A program made the translations under genes and the position numbers. A DNA stretch of 64,000 bases. It comes from an uncultured Bacteroidales bacterium. Its GTDB lineage: Bacteria; Bacteroidota; Bacteroidia; Bacteroidales; Marinilabiliaceae. Under the pieces are notes generated by a model. It did no database searches. It had not been told where the DNA came from and saw nothing but the letters and a program-made list of their open reading frames with translations. Shown here piece after piece: positions 8,267 to 16,801 of the stretch. The first letter of the stretch is position 1; every line of letters starts with the position of its first letter. Location of the stretch: positions 62,001 through 126,000 of the forward strand of contig CAKUYZ010000002.1 of NCBI GenBank assembly GCA_934717675.1. The letters are read 5' to 3'.

Positions 8267-9571
8267 ATGGCTTACTTTTTTACTTCAGAGTCGGTTTCCG
8301 AGGGGCATCCTGACAAGGTTGCCGACCAGATCTCAGACGCTGTGCTTGACGCTCTGCTCATTCAAGACGAGGAGAGCAAAGTGGCGTGCGAGACGCTTGT
8401 GACAACAGGTCTGACGGTTGTGGCTGGCGAGCTTAATACCAACGGCTACGTGTCTGTGCAAGACGTGGCGCGCCGCGTCATAAGCACCATAGGCTATAAC
8501 AAATCAGAATATCAGTTCGATGCCAATTCCTGCGGCGTAATCTCCGCCCTGCATGAGCAGAGCCACGACATCAACCAGGGCGTCGTGCGCCAGCAGAAAG
8601 AGATGCAGGGCGCCGGAGACCAGGGCATGATGTTCGGCTACGCCTGTCGCGACACGGAGGAGCTGATGCCGCTGCCCATATTCTTGGCTCATCGCCTGCT
8701 CGAGGAGTTGTCTCAAATCCGCCGCGAGGGCAAGGTCATGACCTATCTCCGTCCCGACTCCAAGAGCCAGGTGACCGTGGAGTACTCTGACGACAACCGC
8801 CCCTTGCGCATCGACACCGTGGTCATCTCCACGCAGCATGACGATTTCGCCCCCGAGCGCGAGATGCTCGACATCATTAGCCAAGACGTGAAAAACATCC
8901 TCTTGGAGCGCGTCAAGAAGAACCTGCCAAAGGCAATCGCTGATCTTTTTGAGGACGAGATCGTGATCTTGGACAACGCCACGGCGGGCCGACCCGAAGA
9001 CGCCGGCAAGCTCAAACTCTTTGTCAACCCCACGGGCAAGTTTGTCATTGGCGGCCCTCACGGGGACACGGGCCTCACTGGCCGCAAGATTATTGTGGAC
9101 ACTTATGGTGGCAAGGGCGCCCATGGCGGCGGCGCGTTCTCTGGCAAGGATCCCTCCAAGGTCGATCGCTCCGCGGCCTATGCCGCTCGCCACGTGGCCA
9201 AAAACCTTGTGGCGGCCGGCGTGGCGGACGAGGTGCTGGTCGAGGTGGCCTACGCCATCGGCATAGCGGAGCCGGTTGGCCTCTACGTCAACACCTACGG
9301 CACGAGCCATGTGGCCCTCACGGACGGCCAGATTGCCGAGAAGGTGCTGAAGGTCTTCGACATGAGGCCCTACGCCATCATCGAGCGTTTCAAGCTCAAG
9401 AACCCTATCTACGAGCCTACAGCCTCCTACGGCCACTTCGGCCGCAAGCCTCAGGAGAAAGACGTGACCATCAACGTCAACGGCCGCACGTTCTCTAAGC
9501 GCGTGGAGCTGTTCACTTGGGAGAAGCTGGACTATGTGGACAAGGTCAAGGAGGCGTTCGGGATAAAATAA
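8267..9571 (+). CDS. metK: S-adenosylmethionine synthase
   Basis: Makes S-adenosylmethionine from methionine and ATP in the cytoplasm. The three-domain MetK fold is clear: [15 protein letters not shown] near residue 10 (ATP/Mg site), [12 protein letters not shown] near 117, [14 protein letters not shown] near 262 (P-loop-like), and [19 protein letters not shown] near 286 (methionine and phosphate contacts). At 434 aa it is longer than the E. coli protein (384), owing to insertions in the central region typical of the Bacteroidota form. It stands alone, with a tRNA-Ala upstream and a strong terminator downstream. Confidence 0.97.
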   Translation: MAYFFTSESVSEGHPDKVADQISDAVLDALLIQDEESKVACETLVTTGLTVVAGELNTNGYVSVQDVARRVISTIGYNKSEYQFDANSCGVISALHEQSHDINQGVVRQQKEMQGAGDQGMMFGYACRDTEELMPLPIFLAHRLLEELSQIRREGKVMTYLRPDSKSQVTVEYSDDNRPLRIDTVVISTQHDDFAPEREMLDIISQDVKNILLERVKKNLPKAIADLFEDEIVILDNATAGRPEDAGKLKLFVNPTGKFVIGGPHGDTGLTGRKIIVDTYGGKGAHGGGAFSGKDPSKVDRSAAYAARHVAKNLVAAGVADEVLVEVAYAIGIAEPVGLYVNTYGTSHVALTDGQIAEKVLKVFDMRPYAIIERFKLKNPIYEPTASYGHFGRKPQEKDVTINVNGRTFSKRVELFTWEKLDYVDKVKEAFGIK

Positions 9572-9585
9572 GCATCCGGAGCTTC

Positions 9586-9635
9586 ATAATAGCAGAGGCG
9601 GCGCGGCCATCGGGTCGCGCCGCCTTCGCTATTAT
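9586..9635 (+). terminator. Terminator after metK
   Basis: Outer arms ATAATAGC (9586-9593) and GCTATTAT (9628-9635) enclose a perfect GGCGGCGCG/CGCGCCGCC stem (9597-9605 with 9616-9624). A TTTTTT run follows at about 9643. It lies between converging genes and may also serve the minus-strand Nudix gene. Confidence 0.8.
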
Positions 9636-9662
9636 TTATGCGTTTTTTGGGATGGCGCCCCC

Positions 9663-10076
9663 TCACACAATCTTTCCGTCGCGGAATATCCGCCCCACAA
9701 TCTCATCTATGATAGGGAGGTCGGTCTCCGGCCACGCCAGGCTCATCAGCTGCATGGGCATGAACCACTCAGCCTTCGAATGGTTCGTCAACTCAAACTT
9801 GCCGTCTACGATCTCCGCCACGAAAGGGTATATGTTGAACGCCTTTTCTCCAGACACCGTGACCTTGTAAGGGCTCATCTGGTCCAGCACGTTGATGCTC
9901 ACGTTAAGCTCCTCGCGCACCCTGCGCACCACGCAGTCTCGCGGGGTCTCACCCTCCTGGGGCTTGCCGCCGGGAAACTCCCATTGGCCACTGTTCGACA
10001 CGTTCTCGCTCCTGTTGGCCGCTAGAATCAAGCCCTCGCGGACTATCACTGCGCATGACACGTTTGTTGTCTGCAT
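9663..10076 (-). CDS. Nudix hydrolase, MutT/CTP pyrophosphohydrolase-like, with altered Nudix box
   Basis: 137 aa Nudix-fold protein; family members hydrolyse nucleoside diphosphates linked to another group, such as oxidised dNTPs. The WEFPGGK segment (residues 32-38) and Nudix box (37-59) align without gaps to E. coli MutT. However, the motif G-x5-E-x7-R-E-U-x-E-E-x-G-U is altered: Arg52 replaces the first Glu of REUxEE, and Asn58 replaces the final Gly. Glu43, Arg51, Glu55 and Glu56 are kept. In MutT the replaced Glu takes part in metal binding and catalysis, so activity may be reduced or changed. It lies 51 nt after the guanine deaminase gene on the same strand. Confidence 0.82.
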   Translation of the reverse strand: MQTTNVSCAVIVREGLILAANRSENVSNSGQWEFPGGKPQEGETPRDCVVRRVREELNVSINVLDQMSPYKVTVSGEKAFNIYPFVAEIVDGKFELTNHSKAEWFMPMQLMSLAWPETDLPIIDEIVGRIFRDGKIV

Positions 10077-10127
10077 TGGTGTTTTTTATAGTTCTTATGG
10101 GTTGGTGTGGGGGGCTGGGGGCGTGTG

Positions 10128-10595
10128 TCAATACTCCTTTTTGTCGGGCTTTTGCGCCCACGCTCTGAACGTCTCTTGCGCCTCGCCGCGCAGCAATTCC
10201 TCTTGCGGGATGGCTCTCTCCGTGGCGGGTTTCTCCAGTTGGCGGTAGATGAACGAGTCGTCAAAGTCTATCGCTGCGGCATCGGCCTGCGTGTTGCCAT
10301 AGAATATTTTTGAGATGTGCGCCCAATATATGGCTCCGAGGCACATGGGGCAAGGTTCGCAAGACGTGTAGATGGTCGCGCCCTTCAGGTCGTAGTTCCC
10401 AGTGCGTTTGGCCGCGTCGCGGATGGCGTTGACCTCGGCGTGGGCCGTGGGGTCGCAGCTGGCCGTGACGCGGTTCACGCCGCGGCCTATCACCTCGCCG
10501 TCTTTGACAATCACGGCCCCAAACGGGCCCCCGTCCGCCTCGACATTGGCCGTGGCCATGCCAATGGCCATGCGCATATACTCTTTGTCCGTCAT
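10128..10595 (-). CDS. guaD: Guanine deaminase (cytidine-deaminase fold)
   Basis: Zinc enzyme converting guanine to xanthine and ammonia. 155 aa from the ATG at 10595; open sequence further upstream crosses a likely promoter and is not used. The zinc and catalytic motifs are TAHAEVNAIRDA (HAE) and TSCEPCPMCLGAIYWA (PCxxC). The C-terminal half matches Bacillus GuaD closely, with FDDSFIY, KPATERAIP, FRAW and a KKEY end, which separates it from the tRNA adenosine deaminase TadA. It is followed by the Nudix gene, suggesting a purine salvage or clean-up pair. Confidence 0.88.
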   Translation of the reverse strand: MTDKEYMRMAIGMATANVEADGGPFGAVIVKDGEVIGRGVNRVTASCDPTAHAEVNAIRDAAKRTGNYDLKGATIYTSCEPCPMCLGAIYWAHISKIFYGNTQADAAAIDFDDSFIYRQLEKPATERAIPQEELLRGEAQETFRAWAQKPDKKEY

Positions 10596-10661
10596 CTGTG
10601 CTTTCGTGAGTGGCTTGTAACAGAGGTCTTCTTCGGTCGTCTTCCGACCGACACAACCTGA

Positions 10662-10669
10662 CAAATATA
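10662..10669 (-). promoter_or_regulatory. -7 box for guaD
   Basis: On the minus strand this reads TATATTTG, a full match to TAnnTTTG. It sits 66 nt before the chosen guaD start; no clear -33 box was seen. A small CGGTCG/CGACCG hairpin (10634-10650) lies in the predicted leader. Confidence 0.55.
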
Positions 10670-10732
10670 CGTTTTTTTGTCCGTTTGGTTCGTGTTTTTT
10701 TCCTGTTAGTGTCAAGTTTTCACGCAGGGTCA

Positions 10733-10779
10733 AAAACCAATCTGCCCCCGCCTGGCACACAGCCGGGCGGGGGCAGATT
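10733..10779 (-). terminator. Rho-independent terminator of the DUF177-rpmF operon
   Basis: A perfect 14-bp stem: AATCTGCCCCCGCC at 10739-10752 with its complement at 10766-10779, 13-nt loop. On the minus strand the hairpin is followed by TTTTTG. It lies 60 nt past the rpmF stop. Confidence 0.88.
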
Positions 10780-10838
10780 ATCGTCGGCGTCGGCATATGC
10801 CGACCCTGGCGAGACGCTCCTTTCGTCAAGGGGCGGTT

Positions 10839-11024
10839 TTAGGCCGTGGCCTCTTTCTCGATGGCCAGTTTGCCGCGGTAGTAGCCGCACTCACCACAAA
10901 CGGTGTGGAGCTTTACGGTTGCGCCGCAGTTGGAGCATACGCCCAGTGCGGGTGCGACAGCCTTGTAGTGAGTCCTGCGCTTGTCGCGGCGGGTCTTGGA
11001 ATGGTTTCGCTTAGGATGTGCCAT
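10839..11024 (-). CDS. rpmF: 50S ribosomal protein L32
   Basis: 61-aa ribosomal protein. It begins MAHPKRNHSKTRRDKRR, the basic L32 N-terminus, and carries a zinc-ribbon pattern of two Cys pairs (CSNC at about 30-33 and CGEC at 43-46), so this is the zinc-binding form. It follows the DUF177 gene by 91 nt on the same strand, the near-universal bacterial arrangement, and is closed by a strong terminator. Confidence 0.97.
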   Translation of the reverse strand: MAHPKRNHSKTRRDKRRTHYKAVAPALGVCSNCGATVKLHTVCGECGYYRGKLAIEKEATA

Positions 11025-11115
11025 TTCTTCTTGTTGTTATTATGGTTAGTTATATATGTGTGCCGTCTTCTTCGTCCCAGCCTTGCGGCCTTGGTGAAAA
11101 GGCGGGCGTAAAATT

Positions 11116-11682
11116 CTATTGCTCTTTCTTTTTCAGTTCCTCCAGGGCTTTCCAGCGTGGGTCAATCTCCTCGCCTTGCGCCTCTCGGGCCTTGCGGCGG
11201 ATGTCCTCATCGCCGTGGACAATGTATTTGTCCAACTCTTGGAGCATAGCGGGGTCACAAGTGGGGTTGCCGTCCTCATCGAGCGGGTGCTCGCACCTGA
11301 TTGGGAGTGTGACGCACACCTGCTCATATATCCACTGCGCCAGGTCGAGCCTCTCGTCGGTGGCGTCCACCTCGTAGAGGTCGTCGTCAAGCTCCGCCTC
11401 CTTGTCTCCCAGCTTCACCGTGATGCGCTCGCCGCAGTCTTCAATGGGGTAGTCTAGCGTCCCGAGGCAAAGGGCGCACTGTTGCTCCACGGTGCCGTTG
11501 ATGTCGAAGTCGAGAACAATCATCTCGTCCGTCTTGCGGGCTTCCACATCGACGTGTAACCTGCCATGCTCGGCCAACGCCCCTTCGACGCGGCTGAACA
11601 GGTCATCGCCGCAGTCGAAGCTGAAGCTGTGGTTGCCGTTGGGCAGCTGCCTGAGTGGGATGCTGTAATCTCCTTGCTCCAT
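11116..11682 (-). CDS. DUF177 (YceD-like) protein
   Basis: 188 aa acidic cytoplasmic protein of the DUF177/YceD family, encoded directly upstream of rpmF as in most bacteria. The family has been linked to 23S rRNA processing or ribosome assembly in other organisms; its biochemical role is not settled. The family core CALCL-x-TLDYPI (about 89-100) and the later DLAQWIYEQVCVTLPIRCEH segment are visible, with paired Cys residues that could bind a metal. The C-terminus is a charged Lys/Glu stretch. Confidence 0.88.
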   Translation of the reverse strand: MEQGDYSIPLRQLPNGNHSFSFDCGDDLFSRVEGALAEHGRLHVDVEARKTDEMIVLDFDINGTVEQQCALCLGTLDYPIEDCGERITVKLGDKEAELDDDLYEVDATDERLDLAQWIYEQVCVTLPIRCEHPLDEDGNPTCDPAMLQELDKYIVHGDEDIRRKAREAQGEEIDPRWKALEELKKKEQ

Positions 11683-11702
11683 TCTTTCTGCAATTTGCGG
11701 CG

Positions 11703-11710
11703 CAAAGGTA
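11703..11710 (-). promoter_or_regulatory. -7 box for the DUF177-rpmF operon
   Basis: Reads TACCTTTG on the minus strand, a full TAnnTTTG match, 20 nt before the DUF177 ATG. No convincing -33 TTTG was found. Confidence 0.55.
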
Positions 11711-11786
11711 GCGAAAATATCGTTAAGAACGTGCGCCTTGGCCTCTGTAACTCTCTTTTTTGCGAGCTGCGAGACCCATAAACGGG

Positions 11787-11834
11787 CTGTTAACAGCGGT
11801 GTAACCGCTCCTTAATATGCCACCTTTACTTTTG
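11787..11834 (+). promoter_or_regulatory. Promoter region with two dyads ahead of the phosphoesterase gene
   Basis: TACTTTTG at 11827-11834 matches the -7 consensus. Just upstream are a perfect palindrome CTGTTAACAG (11787-11796) and an overlapping hairpin AGCGGT-gta-ACCGCT (11795-11809), lying where a regulator could block or aid polymerase. Confidence 0.5.
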
Positions 11835-11864
11835 CGTCGATTCAGAAACAGAAAAACAGACAGA

Positions 11865-13241
11865 ATGAACTCAAAATCAATTGACGACGATTTGCTAAGG
11901 CCGTTGCTCTTGGCTGCTTTGGCTCTTTTCTTTTCCTCTTTCCTGGCTGTGGCCATGGCTCAGTCGGTCCGTATGGCCGTGATATCGGATGTCCACGTCA
12001 TGGCTCCGGAGTTGCTGGAGAAGGATGGTGCGGCTTTTGAGAAATATTTGCGCAACGACCGCAAGATGCTCACCGAGTCCGTCTCTCTGGCTGGGAAACT
12101 GTGCGGTCGCCTCTTGGCCCAGAGGCCAGACGTGGTGCTGCTCACGGGAGACCTGACCAAAGACGGGGAGAAGCTCTCGCACCAAAAGTTGCGCGAGGTG
12201 CTGCTCGACCCCTTGGCCTCGGCCGGCATCAAGGTGCTGGTCATCCCCGGCAATCACGATGTGCGCAACCCTCACGCCGTGCGTTTTGTGGGCGACACCA
12301 CGTTTCGCGTGCCCACGCTCTCGCGAGATGAGTTCGCCGAGTTCTACTCCGGCTTTGGCTATGCCGACGCGCTAGGTCGCGACACGGCCTCGCTCTCCTA
12401 CGTGGCTCAACTGGCCCCAGGCTTGCGCATTTTGGCTCTCGACGCCTGCCGCTATGACGACAACGACTTCGCCACGGACAAGTGTTACCATGAGGGCCGG
12501 CTCAAACCCGCCACGTGGGCCTTCGCCCTGCGCCAACTGGAGCAGGCAGAGCGCGACGGGCAGAAGATGCTGTGCATGATTCATCATGGCATGGTGGAGC
12601 ATTGGAAATATCAAGACAAGATGATTCCCGGCTACACCGTTGACGGCTGGCGCGCCTATGCCAAGGAGCTACAGAGACGCGGCGTCCGCCTGGTCTTCAC
12701 GGGACACTCTCACACTCAAGACATTGTCTCTTTCGGTGGCCGCATGGAGATGGAGTCTCTATCCGTGTCGGGCGACGCCATAGAGTGCCCCGACGAGACG
12801 GCCTCGGCCCTCTATGACGTGGAGACGGGTTCGGCCGTCACGGCGCCATGTCCCTACCGCATGGTGACCATATCAGACGGCTGCGCCGACATCCGCTCCT
12901 ACTCGCTCCTTGACGATGACGCCAAGCTGAAGGCTCACGCCGAGGCCGCGCGCCTCACGGGGTTGCGGAGCGTCGTGGCCGACATGCTGACGGGTCAATT
13001 GCCTGAGCCGCTGCTCTCTGAGGTGGCCGATGAGTTGGCTCTCGACATGGCGGCCAACTATCAGGGCAACGAGCGGCTCACCGAGGCCGACAAGGCGCGC
13101 ATAGGCGCGCTGGCGCGCAAAGTGAGAAAAGTGGTCTCTTTCAAAATGAGCCTTATATTCCGCAAAGTGGCGGAGGCCGCGCTCACTGACGATGGCACTG
13201 ACGATGACCACCTCTCTGTCCGAATATGGGACAAACGATGA
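11865..13241 (+). CDS. Exported calcineurin-like metallophosphoesterase
   Basis: 458 aa. I start at 11865 (MNSKSIDDD) because the longer frame from 11817 would begin upstream of the -7 box. A signal peptide (hydrophobic about 14-33, ending AMAQ) predicts a periplasmic enzyme. All metallophosphoesterase motifs are seen: DVH, LTGDLTKDGE, PGNHDVRNPHA, IHHGMVEH and FTGHSHTQD, which together bind two metal ions. The C-terminal third (from about 350) is alpha-helical and not recognised. The TonB receptor gene follows 48 nt later, so the pair may be one operon acting on a phosphorylated nutrient. Exact substrate is unknown. Confidence 0.85.
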   Translation: MNSKSIDDDLLRPLLLAALALFFSSFLAVAMAQSVRMAVISDVHVMAPELLEKDGAAFEKYLRNDRKMLTESVSLAGKLCGRLLAQRPDVVLLTGDLTKDGEKLSHQKLREVLLDPLASAGIKVLVIPGNHDVRNPHAVRFVGDTTFRVPTLSRDEFAEFYSGFGYADALGRDTASLSYVAQLAPGLRILALDACRYDDNDFATDKCYHEGRLKPATWAFALRQLEQAERDGQKMLCMIHHGMVEHWKYQDKMIPGYTVDGWRAYAKELQRRGVRLVFTGHSHTQDIVSFGGRMEMESLSVSGDAIECPDETASALYDVETGSAVTAPCPYRMVTISDGCADIRSYSLLDDDAKLKAHAEAARLTGLRSVVADMLTGQLPEPLLSEVADELALDMAANYQGNERLTEADKARIGALARKVRKVVSFKMSLIFRKVAEAALTDDGTDDDHLSVRIWDKR

Positions 13242-13289
13242 AGCAAACTAAGGCGAACCTCCTGATTATATAAGACTATACTGACTGTT

Positions 13290-15986
13290 ATGCAAATCTA
13301 TTCTAGGCGTCTGGCTGCCTTTGTGGCCACCGCCGTCATTTCGGCCCAAGTGTGGGCGCAGACCGCGCCCGTGGCCGGGCGAGTGGTCTCGGCGGCTGGC
13401 GAGCCGCTCCCTGGCGTGACCGTGGTGGTCAAGGGTTCATCCAAGGGCGTGGCCACCGACATTGACGGCCGTTTTGTGATGCGCGACGTGCCGGCCGGAG
13501 CCACTCTCGTCTTCTCGTGCGTAGGCTTTGGCAGCGTGGAGCGGCCTGCCGGCAATGACCTCTATGTGGCCTTGGACGATGACAGCGAGATGCTTGGCGA
13601 GGTGGTGGTCTCCACGCAGAAACGCCAACAGACGGCCATAGACGTGCCCGTGGCCGTCAACGCCCTGTCGGGCAAAGACGTGGCCCTGCTCGGCGTGAAG
13701 CAGCTCGACGATATGGCCGACTTCATCCCGGGCCTGCAGGCGCAGATCCAGAGCCCAAACAACCCTGGCTATGTTATTCGCGGCGTCACGTCCGATGACG
13801 GGGCGGCATATTCGCAGCCGCGCATATCGGTCTTTCAAGACGAGGTGTCCATCTCGCGCAGCCGCGCCTCGGTTGTCGAGCTGTTTGACTTGGAGAGGGT
13901 TGAGGTGGTCAAGGGGCCACAGGGCACCCTCTTCGGCCGCGGGGCCGAGATTGGCGCCATACACTTCGTGCGTCATCGCGCCGTGGATAAGTTCGGGGCG
14001 GAGCTTAGCCTCAATGTGGGCACTCGCGGTCAGCTCGGCGTGAGTGGCTACGTCAACACACCCATTGTGAGCGGCAAGTTGGCCAATCGTCTCGCTTTCT
14101 CTTTTGACAAGCATGACGGATATGTGGACAACCGCCTCGGAGGACGGCTCAATGGTAAGAAGGCCATTGCCGTGAGAAACTCCACCCGTCTCTTCGCAGG
14201 GGAGAACTGCGTCTGGGATCTTGTCTTGGACTATCAGCATGATGACTATCCCGGCACATCTTTTAAGAGCGCGCGACTGGCCCCCGAGGGTGGCGACACC
14301 AAGTTTTGGACCGCCGCCGCCCTGAACCGCGGCTCGGACCTGGGCATTGTCCGCAACTTGGGCGGAGCCACCCTCTTGGCTTCGGCCACGCTCTCCAACA
14401 GCCTCAAGATGTCCAGCATCACAGGCTTCCGCGCCTTCAAGGCCGATGAGGAGTTCGACGCCGACGGCACTTACTTGCCTCTTTTGGACTGTGGCGAATA
14501 TGCCAAGGGACGGCAGTTTAGCCAAGAGTTCCGTTTTAATTTTGACGCCACGGAGCGGCTCGACGGGTTCTTTGGCGCAAGCTATTTCTATGAGAACTCG
14601 AACCAGCGGGTGGACATTGCCACAAATATGCAATATCTCTTCCCCGCCTATGCCTACAAAGGGTTCGCGGCGGCCGCCCGCCCGCGTTTTGAGCAATATG
14701 CCGCCGCGCTGCCCTCTTTGCTGCCCGACGCCTTTGCTGCCTACAAGCCGGCCCTCACGGCCTTGCTAGACGGGCTGATGGACAAGTGGTTTCCCGAGAG
14801 CTATGACTTCACAAAGCCCGTGGCCACCACTCCCGATTTCTATGGCGACATTGACGCGGCTCTCTTGGGCGCGCTTGGCGTGGGGCTTGACCAAGTGGGT
14901 GTCATGCTCGGCGAGAGCGGGAGCCAGTTTCTGGGTCAGCTGAAGGCTATGAGCGCGCTGCCACTCAATGCGGCGTATCGCGAGTCGTCTACCAACCGTG
15001 GCGTCAATCAGGCCGCCGAGGTGTATGCCGACGCCACGTTCAACATCGTGGGCGGCCTCTCGGCCTCGGCTGGCCTGCGCGGCACCTATGAGCATCAGAA
15101 GACGGGATATGAGAGCCCCACGGTGCCGGACCCGGTCTTTGGCGCGGTCATGTATAAGCCTTCGGCGCGCGTCTCCGCCTCCGACGACTACTTCTCGTGG
15201 GTTGGGCGCGCTGCGTTGCAATATGAGTTTGGGCGCAACAACGCCTACGCCAGCGTCTCTCGCGGCCGCAGGCCTGGCGTCATAGCCTTCAATAACGGGC
15301 CCGATGACGTGTGCCGCCTCCGTCCCGAGATAATTGTGAGCTATGAGGCTGGCGTCAAGGGCATTGTGGGGCGTGGCCACCTGGCCTACGACTTCTGCCT
15401 CTACTATTATGACTGGAGCCACTTCCAGACCACGCGTCTGGCGGAGTCCAACACATCAGCGGCACGTATATATGTGGCGGACGATGCCGGCAAGGCTCAC
15501 AGTCTGGGGCTTGAGGCGAGCGTGAAGTGGTCGCCTGTGCGCAGTCTGGTGCTGTTTGGAAACTATGCCTACATTGACGGTAAGTTCAATGACAAAGACG
15601 GTAACGGCCAGCCGCAGCAATATGCCGGCAACAGATTCAGGCTCACGCCTATGCACTCTTTCTCGGCCGGTGCCGACATCATGTTCCCGTTGCGAGGCAA
15701 GATGGGCGTCTTCCTCCGCCCAAGCTACGCTTACAAGAGCAAGGTCTATTTTGAGGACTCCAATGAGGAGGATCTCGCTCAAGATGGCTACGGGATTCTC
15801 AATTTTGTGGCGGGGTGGCAGTTCAAGCCCAGCCGCGCGCGCTTCGAGGCCAGCGTCTTTGGCAAGAATGTGCTAGACGAGCATTTCCTTGTCGATGCGG
15901 GCAACAGTGGCCGTCAGATAGGTTTCCCGACGTTCGTGCCTGGCGCGCCTAGCGTCTTTGGCGTGGCTCTCAAAGCAGGTTTCTAG
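13290..15986 (+). CDS. TonB-dependent outer-membrane receptor, orphan (no SusD partner)
   Basis: 898 aa outer-membrane transporter. Signal peptide 1-24 (ending VWAQ), a carboxypeptidase-regulatory-like beta-sandwich (about 27-100: GRVVSAAGEPLPGVTVVVKG), a plug domain (about 110-230: DFIPGLQAQ, RGVTSDD, VEVVKGPQGTLFGRGAEIG), then a 22-strand barrel ending in Phe. The plug wording resembles the siderophore/pesticin-type receptors more than SusC, which carries a different linker. It has no susD downstream. It follows an exported phosphoesterase gene. Substrate cannot be read from sequence. Confidence 0.85.
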   Translation: MQIYSRRLAAFVATAVISAQVWAQTAPVAGRVVSAAGEPLPGVTVVVKGSSKGVATDIDGRFVMRDVPAGATLVFSCVGFGSVERPAGNDLYVALDDDSEMLGEVVVSTQKRQQTAIDVPVAVNALSGKDVALLGVKQLDDMADFIPGLQAQIQSPNNPGYVIRGVTSDDGAAYSQPRISVFQDEVSISRSRASVVELFDLERVEVVKGPQGTLFGRGAEIGAIHFVRHRAVDKFGAELSLNVGTRGQLGVSGYVNTPIVSGKLANRLAFSFDKHDGYVDNRLGGRLNGKKAIAVRNSTRLFAGENCVWDLVLDYQHDDYPGTSFKSARLAPEGGDTKFWTAAALNRGSDLGIVRNLGGATLLASATLSNSLKMSSITGFRAFKADEEFDADGTYLPLLDCGEYAKGRQFSQEFRFNFDATERLDGFFGASYFYENSNQRVDIATNMQYLFPAYAYKGFAAAARPRFEQYAAALPSLLPDAFAAYKPALTALLDGLMDKWFPESYDFTKPVATTPDFYGDIDAALLGALGVGLDQVGVMLGESGSQFLGQLKAMSALPLNAAYRESSTNRGVNQAAEVYADATFNIVGGLSASAGLRGTYEHQKTGYESPTVPDPVFGAVMYKPSARVSASDDYFSWVGRAALQYEFGRNNAYASVSRGRRPGVIAFNNGPDDVCRLRPEIIVSYEAGVKGIVGRGHLAYDFCLYYYDWSHFQTTRLAESNTSAARIYVADDAGKAHSLGLEASVKWSPVRSLVLFGNYAYIDGKFNDKDGNGQPQQYAGNRFRLTPMHSFSAGADIMFPLRGKMGVFLRPSYAYKSKVYFEDSNEEDLAQDGYGILNFVAGWQFKPSRARFEASVFGKNVLDEHFLVDAGNSGRQIGFPTFVPGAPSVFGVALKAGF

Positions 15987-16015
15987 CGTTTTTTCGTCGT
16001 TCATATCTGCGTTTG

Positions 16016-16060
16016 CCGCCCGTCGTGTGGGGTTTCAGTTCCCCTGCGGCGGGCGGTTTC
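16016..16060 (+). terminator. Terminator after the TonB receptor gene
   Basis: CCGCCCG (16016-16022) pairs with CGGGCGG (16050-16056), with an inner GGGG/CCCC helix, then TTTCTTG. It lies 30 nt past the stop codon. Confidence 0.7.
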
Positions 16061-16084
16061 TTGTTGCAGTGGTGGCTGTGCGCA

Positions 16085-16148
16085 AAAAACATCCCCCACC
16101 CACTCTGTCTCCGAGCAAGCACCCGGAGGGGTCTAGAGGGGCGGGGGA
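16085..16148 (-). terminator. Probable terminator of the kor operon
   Basis: Imperfect C-rich/G-rich stem (CATCCCCCACCC with GGGGCGGGGGA, inner CTCC/GGAG). On the minus strand it is followed by TGTTTTTTG. It is 40 nt past the korC stop. Confidence 0.5.
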
Positions 16149-16187
16149 GAATTGTTTTTCCCTCGCTGCGCGGGTGTGTCGGCAGTG

Positions 16188-16754
16188 CTATGCGGCCGAG
16201 GCTGTGGCGCTGTCTTCCCGCACGGCCATCTTCTCGCCCATCAGCAGGGCTTTCTCGTTGGCCGGCAGCAGGTTGTGGTATCGTTCGGGCAACGTCTTCT
16301 TCAGGCTTTCCATAATGGCGCCGTTGTCCATTATGTGGTCAACGCTCAGCAGCGCGCCCAGCACCATTATGCCCGTCATCTTTTGCAGCCCGTTGGCGTT
16401 GGCCGTCTGTGTGGCGTCAACGCCAAAGACGCGGATGTCTTGCCGCGTGGGCTTGTTCTGAATGCCGTAACGGTCATAGACCAAAATGCCGCCTGGCTTA
16501 ACACGGTTCTCGAACTTGGTCAGGCTCTGCTGGTTGAGGGCTATCACCACGTCGAACGTGTCCACTATCGGGGAGCTGATGCGCTCATCAGAGATGACCA
16601 CGGTCACGTTGCTCGTGCCGCCCCTCTGCTCGGGCCCGTAGCTCGGCAGCCACGTCACCTCCTTGCCGCACAGCACCCCGGCGTAGGCCAGGGTCTTGCC
16701 CATGGAGAGGACGCCTTGGCCGCCGAAGCCGGCTATAAGTATCTCGCTCGTCAT
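16188..16754 (-). CDS. korC: 2-oxoacid:ferredoxin oxidoreductase, gamma subunit
   Basis: Structural subunit of the CoA-acylating 2-oxoacid:ferredoxin oxidoreductase, probably 2-oxoglutarate-specific. 188 aa from the ATG at 16754; open sequence upstream of that overlaps korB and is not used. The gamma-domain start EILIAGFGGQGVLSMGK is a hallmark, followed by WLPSYGPEQRGGTSN. It is the last of four genes in the order ferredoxin-alpha-beta-gamma, 47 nt after korB. A branched-chain (Vor) enzyme has the same layout and cannot be fully excluded. Confidence 0.9.
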   Translation of the reverse strand: MTSEILIAGFGGQGVLSMGKTLAYAGVLCGKEVTWLPSYGPEQRGGTSNVTVVISDERISSPIVDTFDVVIALNQQSLTKFENRVKPGGILVYDRYGIQNKPTRQDIRVFGVDATQTANANGLQKMTGIMVLGALLSVDHIMDNGAIMESLKKTLPERYHNLLPANEKALLMGEKMAVREDSATASAA

Positions 16755-16801
16755 ATTGATATGTCTCTTTCTTGTGTTTGTTTTTCTGTGGTTTGTGGCG
16801 G

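Noticed and set aside
13437..14696. Long minus-strand open frame (419 codons) opposite the TonB receptor gene
   Set aside because: It is a mirror of a real coding frame in GC-rich DNA, shows no domain, signal peptide or promoter, and the plus-strand protein is clearly real.
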